From Notamacropus eugenii (lineage: Eukaryota; Chordata; Mammalia; Diprotodontia; Macropodidae): a DNA stretch of 64,000 bases. The stretch lies in NCBI RefSeq assembly GCF_028372415.1, contig NC_092875.1, forward strand, positions 435,929,377 through 435,993,376, given 5' to 3'. The translations under genes were made by a program, and so were the position numbers. This document shows, piece after piece, positions 42,841 through 53,200 of the stretch. Within the stretch, counting starts at the first letter, position 1. Each line of letters starts with the position of its first letter. A model generated the notes under the pieces. The model saw only the letters and a program-made list of their open reading frames with translations, did no database searches and was not told the origin of the DNA.

Positions 42841-43655
42841 CCTTAGAGTCTTTCTTAGGTGGAACAAGGGGGTCCATGAAGAGGAAGAATGAGAGATAAG
42901 GCAAACATTTGAATAGGTAGTCATGCAGTAACTCAGTCCCCTTGGTAGATGGTTTCTCAATACACTGCTTGAATTCCCTGCTGTTAGAACATTTTTAAAG
43001 GGTTACATTTCCAATTTGGTTGACTGAACATCCTGGGCTCACATTCTGTGCCTTTTTTTAAAATAGCAAGCAGTAGCACATTGAAATGGTACCTGGGTTT
43101 GGTCTCCATAGCAGCAATTCAGAAAAGCCTTCATAGCATCCAGCTGAAAGAGAAAGAACCATTGTTACCCCACCTATATTAGGAGATGGAGAGGAGATAA
43201 TAATGAGTAAAATTATTGTCACCTCCTTTCACTGCCTGGTTTAGGAGGAGGGGCATCATTAGCACCAGCACATCCAGAAAGGAGATATCAGTGCAAAGAA
43301 GACTTAGGTACCAGCACCTAGGAAGACTGATGTAATCAGACCTGAGGCCGACCATAGCAGGACTAAAGGACTGTGAATCACAGACCTGCCTTGTTCACTC
43401 ACTTCCGACTCCTGGCCCAAAAGCAGATAGCACTAGGGATGGGGCTTAGACAGATCCTGAAAACAGGGGACCAGGTTCTCCTCTTCCTAGGTTTTTAGTG
43501 CATGTGGCAGTGGTTTGGTGACTATAATGACTTGTAGCACGCTGAACATTAAATACTGTCTCTGAAGTGTTTTAGACACATTAAAATTTTCTCTGGCTTT
43601 AATGGGTAATCTGAATGACTCTTAAAACTTGAGATTCAATGTGGGTAATTCTTTT
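42841..43655. other. No gene or clear repeat
   Basis: About 800 bp without a recognisable repeat or exon. Confidence 0.4.
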
Positions 43656-43657
43656 TT

Positions 43658-43798
43658 CCTCAAGGGAAGCAGTGGGGTACCAAAGAAACACAGGCCTAGG
43701 TTCAAATCCCATCTTTAATACTTACTACCTCTATGACCTTGGGCAAATGACTTAACAGTCCTGGGCTTTAGCTTTCTTCTCTGTAAAATGATATGACA
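43658..43798 (+). mobile_element. CORE-SINE
   Basis: 'cctaggttcaaatcccatct', 'tatgaccttgggcaaatgac' and 'gctttcttctctgtaaaatg'. The 3' end is lost. Confidence 0.82.
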
Positions 43799-44348
43799 TA
43801 TAAAAAGTTCAGATATATGGTTTCTGGGTAATTACTCATTTTATTAATCCTTGATAGCAAATAATTAACAAAAGGGGTCAGTAGCAATCTCGAATGCCAA
43901 ACACCTCTCATGGGGCCCATTCAAGGCTTTTGTGCCCTTGGAAGAGTAGATGTTTCTGAGGGTAGATATCAACTCTTGATTGCTTAACAATTAATGAGAA
44001 GAATGAATATGATGAGAGTTGGGCTTATTCCAATGAGGGTCCAGGAGATGAGACTTTGATCACTTAATCTTGGAGAAAGAGATTTATTTCTTTATCCAGA
44101 CTACCCTGTATTGGGCAGTCTAGACTACTCAGACTTGGCTAACTAAAACACAATTGATCAGATTTCACCTTAGGATAAATTCTTTGTGACGTTTTCTAGT
44201 TGTGTAGGGTCTCCCACAGGGGATCGAAAAGCATGTAACTCAGAAATTTGGGCAGTCTCATCAACCAAAATGCCCTTTCAGTTTTCTGAAAATCTCCTTG
44301 TCCTAATCCAATAATTGATTATGAATATAAGAGAAACAGTCATTTCTC
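43799..44348. other. No gene or clear repeat
   Basis: No recognised element. Confidence 0.4.
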
Positions 44349-44415
44349 TCAGTGAAGGGTTGGGCTAGATGGGCCCCAAGATTCCCTTCCAACTATAGGT
44401 CTCTGATCCTGTATG
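44349..44415 (+). mobile_element. SINE or L3 3' end fragment
   Basis: 'gttgggctagatgggcccca' and 'ttcccttccaactataggtc' match an ending shared by L3/CR1 and some CORE-SINEs, so the family is ambiguous. Confidence 0.55.
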
Positions 44416-44999
44416 TCAATAGTATTTTGAGGATAGTCAGAATAGAGATAATGAATCAGCATAATTTCCAAATGGAAAGAGACCGAGATGGCCTGGGCCA
44501 AAATGAATATCTTTTGAAGAATTTACAGGATAGGGAAATTTAAAAATATGCGACAAATATGTGAAATTTGGAAGAAAACTTCCAGTTGTATGGCTAGAGC
44601 AGCCAGAAGACAGAAGTGGGAAGTTAGCAGGAGGCCAGCAGACATTTTGCACATAGTTCTTTTAGCAAAAGTTCTTCCTACAAACAGCATGGCAGCAACT
44701 GGCCTTGTATGGCCTTGTGCTCGTGCCCATTGCTACTTCTGCCTATGGCCTAACTTCACAGCCCCTCTGGTGGCCTTGAAGTGGTCAGGATAAGGTCAGG
44801 AAATCATTAATACCCATCTTCTTTTCATTATTATTCTATTGTATTATTATTGTCAGGACTATTATTTTATACTTTGTGACTGGCAAAAATGTGCTAAACA
44901 CACACACTAAAGAAGCCAAAACCTCTGGTGAACAGTAAAAGAGAGGTCTTTGAATATATCATTTGGTGTCTTCAGCCTAAGGATTTTACTCCCTGAACA
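44416..44999. other. No gene or clear repeat
   Basis: No recognised element. The open frame 44548-44793 has no domain. Confidence 0.4.
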
Positions 45000-45480
45000 C
45001 TTCCCTCTCAAGGCAGCAAAAATGCACTGAGCTCCTACTATGCACAAGGCATTGTGCTTGGAACTCAAACCAAAGAGTTCCTGCTGTCACATTGCTTATA
45101 GCCTAATGAGGGGATACAGCATATATACTGAACAGTAAAAAGAAGGCATTGTGGAGGGGAAAAACAAAGGGAGCATTTCATAGCAGAGTCTTCAAGAAAT
45201 TTGAGTTTAAGCCTTAAAGGAAAATTAGAATCTGCAGAGGCTGAGATGAGGAGAAAGCTTATGGGAGAAACCTTATGCAAAGGCAGTGATGTGGAAGAGG
45301 GGATGCTGAGTTTGAGGAATACTTATTGGTCCTGTTTGGTTGGAATTCTGAATGCATAAAGTACAGTAATATAAAGTAACAATTGATTGAATGGAAGAGA
45401 TAAAGGAGAGCAAATATTCAAGGAGGAGGTTCTTATTCAGAGTGACTGGGAGGATGGTAGTGTCACTGACAGATGTAGAC
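45000..45480 (-). mobile_element. L2 LINE (antisense) 3' region
   Basis: 'gcactgagctcctactatgc', 'caaggcattgtgcttggaac', 'tgcttatagcctaatgaggg' and 'accttatgcaaaggcagtga' occur in reversed L2 order. About 480 bp. Confidence 0.82.
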
Positions 45481-45524
45481 ACATTAGTCACATTTTTTTT
45501 AAATGTAGAAAAACAGAAGAAAGT

Positions 45525-45529
45525 ACCCT
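45525..45529. repeat. Left 5-bp TSD of solo LTR 2
   Basis: 'accct', matching 'atcct' at 45998-46002 with one transition. Confidence 0.65.
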
Positions 45530-45997
45530 TGTAATGGTAATTTAAATGGGAAGATCTTTCCCATTCATTAATAGGCCCATGTGACCTGCTTAAATCACAT
45601 GGAAGCCTAGGTCACATGTGGCAGGAGGAGCTTGCTGAACAGGTGGAACAGGAAGGGTGGAGCAGAGCTGGGAGGAAGCCGAGGGTGGTTAGAGTGGAGG
45701 AGAGAGAACACAGGCAGGTACAGTTAGTCTTGTGTTTGTGGGAAGGCTCCCTGGAGGAGCAGGGTGTGGGGAGCTAAGCTAGGGAATGGCTTTGTCCCCT
45801 GCAGTGCTCATGTGTATTGACTTCTTGGCTACTATGATGGATCTGGCTTTCTGGTTTTGGGATTTGGCTTTCTGGTGTCTGAATAAATGTTTTTCTTCTG
45901 CCTTCTATATAGAGAGTTTGTTATACTTTGTGATTCAGAACTATGTCGGTATATTCATAGATGCCTTTGGCACTGTGAATATTGCCTTGGTGATATA
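45530..45997 (+). mobile_element. Solo LTR of an endogenous retrovirus, copy 2
   Basis: It starts TGTAA and is homologous along its length to 41890-42307: 'ttaataggcccatgtgacct', 'gaacaggtggaacaggaagg', 'gtgtttgtgggaaggctc', 'attgacttcttggct'. 'gaataaatg' at about 45881 fits an LTR polyadenylation signal. About 50 bp longer than copy 1. It has its own TSD, so it is an independent insertion and not the other LTR of a provirus with copy 1. The open frame 45786-45998 lies wholly inside it. Confidence 0.82.
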
Positions 45998-46002
45998 ATC
46001 CT
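45998..46002. repeat. Right 5-bp TSD of solo LTR 2
   Basis: 'atcct', the partner of 45525-45529. Confidence 0.65.
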
Positions 46003-46288
46003 TCAGAATAAAGTAGAAAATGGAATAAAACAGACAATTTTGACCATATCAAATTGAAAAGATTTTGTTGAAATAAAATTGATACCACTAGAGTAAGAAG
46101 AGAAACTGATTTGGAAAAATCTTTGTTTCTAATATCACAGATAAAAGATTACTATCTAAAATATATAAGAAATATGCACAAATATAAGAGATTTAACAGC
46201 TCTTCCCTAATAAGTAAGTAGGCAAGAAATATAAGGAACCTCAAATCCTCAAGAGACATGTGAAATGTATTCCAAATGTCTAATAAAG
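46003..46288 (+). mobile_element. L1 ORF2 fragment, left part
   Basis: 'ccactagagtaagaagagaa', 'tggaaaaatctttgtttcta', 'atcacagataaaagattact' and 'tattccaaatgtctaataa' match the C-terminal half of ORF2 from an older L1. It continues at 46561. Confidence 0.85.
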
Positions 46289-46553
46289 GCAGGTAATAAG
46301 CATTTATGTAGCAACTACTCTGTGTCAGACACTGTGTTAAGCACTTTACAAATATTATTTCGTTTGATCCTCACAACAGCCCTGTGAGGTAGATGTGGTT
46401 TTCTCCATTTTACAGACAAGGAAACTGAGGCAAACAGAGATCAGGCGATTTGCCCAGGGTCACACAGTTAATAAGTGTTTGAGGTCAGATTTGCACTCAG
46501 CTCTTCCTGACTTCAGACCCAGAACTCTATCCATTGTTCCACCTAGTTCCCTC
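46289..46553 (-). mobile_element. THER1/MIR CORE-SINE inserted in L1
   Basis: 'gcactttacaaatattattt', 'ccattttacagacaaggaaa', 'gcccagggtcacacagttaa' and 'actctatccattgttccacc' form a full-length minus-strand copy that splits an L1 ORF2. Confidence 0.94.
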
Positions 46554-46560
46554 ACCATCT

Positions 46561-46900
46561 GAGAAGAAATACAAAGGAAATTCAAATTAAAACCACCCTG
46601 AAGTTTCTTTTCATTCCCATCAAAATGGAAAAAAATGATAATAGATGGAAACAGTCAATTCTGGTGGGGCTTCAGAGAAACAGATTCACTGATTCTAGCA
46701 AACATTTTGTGGAAAAAAATTACTGAATTGCTTTGACTCTTCGATCTAGTTATTCTGCTGACTCTGTAAAGGAGGTCATTTAGGGAAGCAATAATCCTAT
46801 AAAATACCAAAGTATTTATAACAGCAATTCTTACAGTTAGAACAAACTGCAAACAAATTGACCTCAATTTTCTCAACAAAGTGGGAGGCCAGGTCATCTG
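46561..46900 (+). mobile_element. L1 ORF2 fragment, right part
   Basis: 'ggaaattcaaattaaaacca', 'ttctggtggggcttcagaga', 'attctgctgactctgtaaag' and 'ccaaagtatttataacagca' continue ORF2 after the SINE. It breaks off near 46870-46900. Confidence 0.85.
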
Positions 46901-47039
46901 CCAGTATAGTGGGGCTTGGGGGAGATAGAGAGAACTTGAGAGATGCAAAGGTTTAAACAGTCACTCTGGGGTGAGGGAGATAAAGGACCAATCAAGGAGT
47001 TAAAGAATTGGTATGCAGCAATGAGGACCTTGTTGGGAT

Positions 47040-47180
47040 TAAATAATAGGAATTAGATTGTAAACTCCTTGAAAGCAAGACTGTCTCTTTTTAAATCCCC
47101 AGTACTTAGCACAATGTCTGGTACACAGTAGGTGTTTAATAACTGTTTATTGATTGAATGATTGATTGATTAGAGTGGAT
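47040..47180 (+). mobile_element. L2 LINE 3' end
   Basis: 'gattgtaaactccttgaaag', 'cccagtacttagcacaatgt' and 'gtaggtgtttaataactgtt', ending in ATTG repeats. Confidence 0.9.
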
Positions 47181-47730
47181 CCTGTAAGTACCATTGTACA
47201 TCTTTTTTCAAAACATTCAACATCAACCAAGTAGAATCAGGAAGGAAGATAGTAGGGATGACATGATGTCAGGGTAGATAGGTGACAAGAAGATAGGATG
47301 GTTCCAGGGGAACCATCTAGGGTTAAATGAGTAAACTATAGGGTCAAGACTGTGAAGAGAGAAAAATAAGTCCTGAGCAGGGGTCTTGGTGAGCACAAAA
47401 AATAGGGTTGAGAGGAACAAGGCAGAGGGAGGGAGAAGGATAGGAGATTATGATCTTTTAAGACCATGGTGAGATAAAAGATATCTTTCTAGGTGGTTTA
47501 AGTGGAGGGGAGATACAGATCATAAGATTTGAAGAACCTGATGAAGTAGAAGGTCAGGCTATAAATACTGAGTAAAAACACATAAAGATTGAGAGTAGGA
47601 GTAGAGAGGAAGACCAGATGAATCTCTCATAAAAAAGTCATGAAGAAAGTTACATACATTTTTTTCATACCTGGCCAATGTGGGAATTTGTTTCTGCTGA
47701 ACTAGACAAGTACCTATTGAATGTTCCTTC
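47181..47730. other. No clear feature; G/A-rich
   Basis: Sequence rich in GGA/AAG, possibly distant antisense L2, but I cannot match it. Confidence 0.35.
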
Positions 47731-47845
47731 ATCATCATCATCATCATCATCTTCTTCTTCTTCTTCTTCCTTTTTTCCTTCCTTCTTTCTTTCTCTTTCT
47801 CTTTCTTTCCTTTCTTTTTTCACCTCTTTTCTTTCTTTTTGAAGG
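47731..47845 (+). repeat. Compound (CAT)n-(CTT)n-(TTTC)n microsatellite
   Basis: 'tcatcatcatcatcat' passes into 'cttcttcttctt' and then TTCC/TTTC units. It sits at the point where a SINE core would be expected, just upstream of a SINE 3' part. Confidence 0.95.
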
Positions 47846-47849
47846 GGTA

Positions 47850-47938
47850 GAGTTGTCATGAGGATTATATGAGATAATAGTTGTAAAGTTCAGCACAGTG
47901 CATAGTACATAATAAGTGCTATATAAATGCTTGATACT
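47850..47938 (+). mobile_element. THER1/MIR CORE-SINE 3' part
   Basis: 'gttgtcatgaggattatatg', 'cagcacagtgcatagtacat' and 'agtgctatataaatgcttga'. The 5' part appears to be replaced by the microsatellite. Confidence 0.82.
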
Positions 47939-47999
47939 TGTGTTGCTAATAAAAAAGTAATTTTTAGAAGGAGGAAAAGAGTAAGGAAGAAAACCAGCA

Positions 48000-48228
48000 A
48001 ATATTTATTAATCTATATAGTAGTCACCATGATATGCACTTTACAAATATTATCTCTCTTGAACCTAGCAACAACCCTGGAAGGTAGGTGCTATTATCCC
48101 CATTTTACATTTGAGGAAACAGGTTTAGTGACTTGTCCAGGGTCATAAAACTAGAAAAGGTCTGGGGCTTTAAAATAAGGTCTTCCTGACTCCAGGCCCA
48201 GTGATCTATCCATTAGGGCATCTAAGCT
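48000..48228 (-). mobile_element. THER1/MIR CORE-SINE
   Basis: 'gatatgcactttacaaatat', 'ggtaggtgctattatcccca' and 'cctgactccaggcccagtga' give tail to head on the minus strand. Confidence 0.92.
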
Positions 48229-48640
48229 ATATAGTTACTTAGAGCAAAATAGATAGGGTATTAGGGATAGATTATGACAAAATAAATAGGGATAGGGTGA
48301 TGCAGATGGATGGAGTGAAGATTAGAGGAGAAGTTACAGAGTGACAGAGGCAGAGAAAATACCCTAAAGGGTCTGTGTGGAACAGGAAACAGGCCACCTC
48401 CTCCTCTTGGCCCCTGTGCCAGAGAGTGTGGGAGAAGAAATAATCTTCCCTGTTGCCAGGGACAGCGGGCGCAGTGTCTTCTGGAGAGAGTTAAGGATCC
48501 CCCAGAAGCATCAGAAGATGGAAAGAATGAGAAATAAAGAGATGCTGGATGAAGGGAAGTTTGTTAATAATGGTAATGCAGAAGTTTTCCAGGACTCAGT
48601 GGGATGGGCAGGCAAGGGCAGACATGGATTATGGAGGGGC
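48229..48640. other. No gene or clear repeat
   Basis: The open frame 48377-48661 has no recognisable domain. The sequence 48230-48310 contains repeated 'ataggg' and 'gggata' units. Confidence 0.4.
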
Positions 48641-48644
48641 AGGG

Positions 48645-48755
48645 TTATGGTAGCTCATTGATAGCAAAGACTGATTTTTAAATTTTTTTTGTTTTTGCAC
48701 TAGAATGATGTCTAACACAAAATAACTACTTGACAAATTCTTATTGATTGATCGA
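48645..48755 (+). mobile_element. L2 LINE 3' end
   Basis: 'gctcattgatagcaaagact' and 'ttcttattgattgatcgatg' with a degenerate 'gatgtctaacaca' block. Confidence 0.65.
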
Positions 48756-48839
48756 TGAGAATTCAGGGAGAGACAGTCAGGATTCAAAGGGGTTTTGCCT
48801 CAACCGATGGTGACTATGAATCACAGGAATGAGGTACTA

Positions 48840-49063
48840 GACAACATAGCATGGTGGATAAAAAAATAGGTCCTGGAATAAGGAAGGTCTGAGATCAAGC
48901 CCTAGCCCTGATGCTGTGTGAATGTGGGATTCCGGGCTTAGTACCCAGGGCAATTTAGCAAGATAAGACTTTCAGCTGAAGAGGAGCTGCTGATTTGCAC
49001 CGGCAGAAGGTCCTTCATAGTAGTTCTCTATACCAATAAAACCATTGGTTTGACAAAAAAAAA
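48840..49063 (+). mobile_element. CORE-SINE with 'accaataaaacc' tail and poly(A)
   Basis: Head 'catagcatggtggataaaaa', 'taaggaaggtctgagatcaa', then a tail 'gaggagctgctgatttgcac' and 'tctataccaataaaaccatt' ending in about 15 A residues. The A-tail marks the 3' end of a retroposed copy. Confidence 0.82.
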
Positions 49064-49452
49064 AAAAAAGCAAGAAGTAAAGAAGTGGAAATACCTGGAT
49101 AGGGAAAGAGCCAGTTAATTGCGGTCCCCACCCTCCAGAGTCCTATGATAACTTAGCATTTCATGTCTATGGTGATTGGGGGGTTGGGTAGAATATTCTG
49201 TTCCATAGCTTGACACAGCTAACTCTAGAAATCTTGGGGTATCAATGGCAAGGAGTTTGGGATAGCCAACTGGGTCAATAAATATCTGGTGATTGGTTCA
49301 GGTTGTCATCAGAGGCCATCATGCTTTACAAAAGCCTAAGTATGTACTGAGAAAATCAAAGACAATATAGGATTTATCATAGAAGCAAGAGAAAATTATT
49401 TCACATTTTTTAAAGTGATCTGAGGAAAAAGTGAGTTAGGAGAGAGGAAAAA
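49064..49452. other. No gene or clear repeat
   Basis: No recognised element. Confidence 0.4.
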
Positions 49453-49454
49453 AG

Positions 49455-49560
49455 GATTAATTAATCAGTAAGCATTTATTAAGCCCTAACTGTGTGCCAG
49501 GTATGGTGGTAGGTGCTAGGGATACAGTGCTACTCTATCAAGGAAGACTAGTGCAGGTAA
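49455..49560 (-). mobile_element. L2 LINE 3' end (antisense)
   Basis: 'taattaatcagtaagcattt', 'cctaactgtgtgccaggtat' and 'ggtgctagggatacagtgct'. Confidence 0.85.
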
Positions 49561-50364
49561 AAATATGCAAAAAATCAGTACAAGAGAAATGTATTTGAAG
49601 GCTGTAGGCGAGAAAGCTCTAATGGGCGGGGGTATCGGGAACGGCTCCATTTAGAAGGTGGACAAAATGTTAAACAATGGACATTTCCTAACTCCCATTT
49701 GAACAGAATGCTGACCAGCAAGGCCAGCGCTGACATGCATTTACCCGAGGCTCTGTCTTTCTTCCTTTGCCTCCTTAAATTAGCAACAAGTGTTATCAAA
49801 GCAAGAAACTGGGATGAAGTCCAGTGGAACTGGCTCATTACCCTTTAAATTGATGGAGGAGAGGATGTAACAAAGGGTCAGAAGTGGATAGGGCAGGCAC
49901 AGGAAACCTTCATGGTGTCATTTCTGTCCCAATGCAGGATGCAGGAAGGAGAGAGGTCAAAGGGCCAGGAAGTCTAGCACAACAATCGAATACTTCATCG
50001 GGACCAATTGGTTTTTAATTGTTTCATTCTTTGTGGCAAATGCTGCAGGATCGCTTAAGCTCTGATTGTCTATTGTGTTTTTATGGAGGGGGAGGGAGGC
50101 CTATCCTTAGTTTTTCAAGGTCAGCAAATAAAGTTCAGCACATACCAGGTTACACAGGGCTGGGGACTGAGAAAGTGGTCAGAGCTTTTTCCAACAAAAG
50201 ATTTAAAAATGACCACAGCTCTGGCAGATTCTTTGCGTGACCATGACTCCCCAGCCACCTGTCCCTTTAAGACTTTGAGAGCCAGGTTATCATTTGGTAT
50301 CTCTGGCACAGGCTCAAGCCATGCCCTGGAGTTCCTGGGAATCCGACTCTATCCCATTCACTGG
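49561..50364. other. Repeat-poor interval
   Basis: About 800 bp with no named repeat. Open frames at 49575-49838 (minus) and 50019-50367 (plus) show no domain. Confidence 0.35.
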
Positions 50365-50366
50365 TA

Positions 50367-50595
50367 GGAATTATAACAGTGTTTATGTGGCATTGAGGTT
50401 TACATAGTACTCTCACACGTCTCATTTGATTCTCACCACAGAATTGGTGTTATTATCCCCATTTTAGAGATAAGAAACTAAACCTCTGAAAAGTTAAGTG
50501 ATTTGACTAAGATTATAAGGTTTAGCAGGTTCAGGAAACCAGAGCTAGTGGGGATTTATGGCTTCTAACTAGTCTAGCACTTCTGTCACTGCACT
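50367..50595 (-). mobile_element. THER1/MIR CORE-SINE, diverged
   Basis: 'ggcattgaggtttacatagt', 'tattatccccattttagaga' and 'ctaaacctctgaaaagttaa' on the minus strand. Confidence 0.8.
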
Positions 50596-50918
50596 AAACT
50601 CTAAGGGGTGTAGGAAGCATTCAGGAAGGACTGCTACCTCTGGCAGGAGGGCTTGCAGAGCCCCTTCAGAGCTATTCATCACCCTTTGCTGGCCTCGTCT
50701 CCCCTATGGCTCCAAGAAGCTGTAGCATGTGCAGTGACCATACCCTGGTAAAACTATCTAGGCAAATAAATGAACTGGCTGAGGGTAACTGACAGGCCTT
50801 AGACCCATTAGTGAGTTAGAGGGGTGTCTACCCCAAGCATGTAAAGATTGCCCCTGGTCGAATGGGTGGATGAAAACAAGCCTTAGATCTTAGACAAAGA
50901 AGACACTAAAGTCATTCA
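50596..50918. other. No clear feature
   Basis: No recognised repeat. Confidence 0.4.
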
Positions 50919-50919
50919 T

Positions 50920-51105
50920 TGTATCCTGGGCCATCGCAGTCGTCCTGACTTTTGTTGTGCCACTGGACTTCAGTGACTCTGGAAGGGAGTGAGGCTGATG
51001 ACTTTGCCCAACTCTCCCTCACTTAAATCCACTTGTACTCAAGGCAAGATATCATCCCATAGTGTCATTGGTATTCTTTGAAAACAAAGGACAAAGAACA
51101 ACACA
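50920..51105 (+). mobile_element. SINE tail ('..gaaggacaaacaaca' type)
   Basis: 'tgtgccactggacttcagtg', 'actctggaagggagtgaggc', 'aactctccctcacttaaatc' and 'aacaaaggacaaagaacaac'. The head is absent. Confidence 0.82.
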
Positions 51106-51344
51106 CCATAGGTACCACCTTCCTACCCAGTGGGACTTGTAGCATGATTACATATAGTTTCTCCCCTTCCCCTAGAAGTATGTAAATAATGGCAATCGGT
51201 GGGCTCCTTTCATAGCCCAAATACTCAATTTGGTAGCTTTGACTATTTCTAAAATTCCAGGCATCAAACAGTAGAAACTGCAGGGTTCTGGTTCTTCTGG
51301 ATATTTCCATAGGCTGGTTTCACTTCTCCAGGTTCAAATTCCTG

Positions 51345-51492
51345 ATCTATCATTCAATCAACAAATACTTATTAAATATCTAATAAGTGCCAGGAACTGT
51401 GCTAAGTATTGAAGATACAAAGACAAAAAAAATCAAATAGACCATGTTTTCAAGGAACTCATGTTCAGACAACACAGACATGCAATAAATAC
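51345..51492 (-). mobile_element. L2 LINE 3' end (antisense)
   Basis: 'ttcaatcaacaaatacttat', 'aagtgccaggaactgtgcta' and 'caaggaactcatgttcagac'. Confidence 0.88.
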
Positions 51493-51980
51493 GAGATAAC
51501 TGTCATGGAAGAAACAGGTGGGATCAGTAAGTTCTGTATAAAGCAGTACTTACGCTGAGTGTTGAAGGGAACTGGGAATTCTAAGAGTCTAAGATCATCA
51601 GGCTGTTGCTTGGCATTTTCCACCTTTCTCCTTAGTCCCCAAAGGTTCCAGGCTCCCAGTTCTTCTAGCAAGCTCCATAGAATAAACCCCTATGGAGTTC
51701 TCTAGTGGCAACTATCCTGTTACAGGATACTTATAAGCAACAGCACAGAATGTCCTATGAGAATTAATGAATCATGAAAACATGTTCTTTAAAAAAAAAA
51801 AGCTTTCACACTTTCCTGAGTAAAATACACAAAATCTCACATGGTTATATGTTTGTTTGGGGAAAAAAGCACAAATGATACCACAAGGTGCTGCCCAGAC
51901 TCAACTTTCAGAATTCCCCTGCTTCCTGAGGGAGGGACCATTGCATATTTTAAAATCCTGTATCTCCCTCCAGCATCTAG
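51493..51980. other. No gene or clear repeat
   Basis: Includes an A-run at 51791-51801. Nothing else recognised. Confidence 0.4.
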
Positions 51981-51984
51981 CACA

Positions 51985-52062
51985 GAGCTCTATTTGTAGT
52001 CCCCACCCTTAGCACAATACCTAGAACACAGTAAGTGCTTAATAAACACTGGTTATTTTGAT
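51985..52062 (+). mobile_element. L2 LINE 3' end
   Basis: 'cccttagcacaatacctaga' and 'cagtaagtgcttaataaaca' match the L2 end. Confidence 0.82.
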
Positions 52063-52370
52063 TTGACTTTAATTTATGCTGAATTTCCTCTCAATTCCTT
52101 TTCTTCCAGGGTGTTGGAGCAGACCACAGATCCCCAAACACTTCCTTAGCTCAGCGAATTCTAGTCACCCCAGCTGCCCTCCTCCCCACCCCTTCCTCGT
52201 AATATTCAAACTCAGATATTTAAGAGGATCTTCCAAAATCCCCAAGTCCATTTCCAAGTTCCCCCCTAATTAATTGAGATACCATGTATATTGAGTCCCA
52301 GAAACAGCCCTGGCTATTACACTCAATAAAGGCAAATAGGCAAAATTGGCTTTCAAGTACCCCCTGGATT

Positions 52371-52380
52371 ACATTTCTAT
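52371..52380. repeat. Left TSD of SINE
   Basis: 'acatttctat', identical to 52605-52614. Confidence 0.93.
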
Positions 52381-52604
52381 GGGCTGCTAGGTGGTGCTGT
52401 GGATAGAGTGTCAGGCCTGGATTCAGGAAGATTCATCTAGCCTCAGAAACTTACTATCTGTGTAACCTAGAGCAAGTCACTTCACACTGTTTGCCTCAGT
52501 TTTCTCAAGTGTAAAATGAGCTGGAGAAGAAAATGACAGGTCATTCCAGTGTCTTTGCCAAGAAGTCTCCAAATGGGGTCATGGAGAGTTGGAAACTACT
52601 GAAC
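52381..52604 (+). mobile_element. MAR1-type CORE-SINE, full length with perfect TSD
   Basis: Head 'gggctgctaggtggtgctgt', 'ggatagagtgtcaggcctgg', core 'gcctcagttttctcaagtgt' and RTE/BovB-like tail 'gagctggagaagaaaatgac', 'aaatggggtcatggagagtt'. The identical 10-bp TSD makes both ends exact. Confidence 0.97.
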
Positions 52605-52614
52605 ACATTTCTAT
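52605..52614. repeat. Right TSD of SINE
   Basis: 'acatttctat', the partner of 52371-52380. Confidence 0.93.
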
Positions 52615-52744
52615 ACTGAATTCAGGCACCAATACTGGCCTATAATTTAAATGGTGTCTTGTTTTCTTAATGTCAAGCTATATCTATCTGAAGTGCTATT
52701 CTAATAGAGTATAAAAACAAGATTGTTCAAAGCAATTAATAGTG

Positions 52745-52895
52745 TAGGGTCAAGGTCTGGCTTTGCCCCTCACCTTTAGGTAATCTTGGGCAATTTGTTT
52801 TACTGCTCTGAGTTTCCTTGTTCTTTTCTGTAAAATGGGAGGTTTTGACTAGATTATCTCTAAAATCCCTTTCACCTCTAAATCTTCTCATCACT
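52745..52895 (+). mobile_element. CORE-SINE
   Basis: 'gtaatcttgggcaatttgtt', 'gttttgactagattatctct' and 'aaaatccctttcacctctaa'. Confidence 0.78.
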
Positions 52896-53049
52896 AGGGT
52901 TTCTTCTAGTCCTACCAGTGTGCAATTTCACAATCTGATACTATTTGAAGAGTTCTTCTCTTGGTCTAACCACTCAATTTACAATCAGTAAATTCATCTT
53001 TCTTTATATCATAGTGAATGTCTTCCTTTTAGGATTCTCCTTACCATCA

Positions 53050-53200
53050 CACAATCATAGACTTGGAGCTGAAAACAAAACTTAGAGATCATCGAGTCTA
53101 GCCCCTACATTTTCCAGATGAGAGTGATGTTAAGAGATTCATACATCTAGCATTTGCACACAAGTCACTGATTTCAAATCTTGTGCTCATTCCACTCAGT
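53050..53200 (-). mobile_element. MIR-type CORE-SINE
   Basis: 'caatcatagacttggagctg', 'gatcatcgagtctagcccct' and 'atttcaaatcttgtgctcat' on the minus strand. Confidence 0.72.

Noticed and set aside
41890..45997. A single small provirus with two LTRs
   Set aside because: Each LTR has its own flanking duplication, and the DNA between them consists of SINE, L2 and unannotated sequence with no retroviral genes recognised.
45786..45998. 70-residue hydrophobic open frame
   Set aside because: Wholly inside solo LTR copy 2; LTR sequence, not a retroviral gene.
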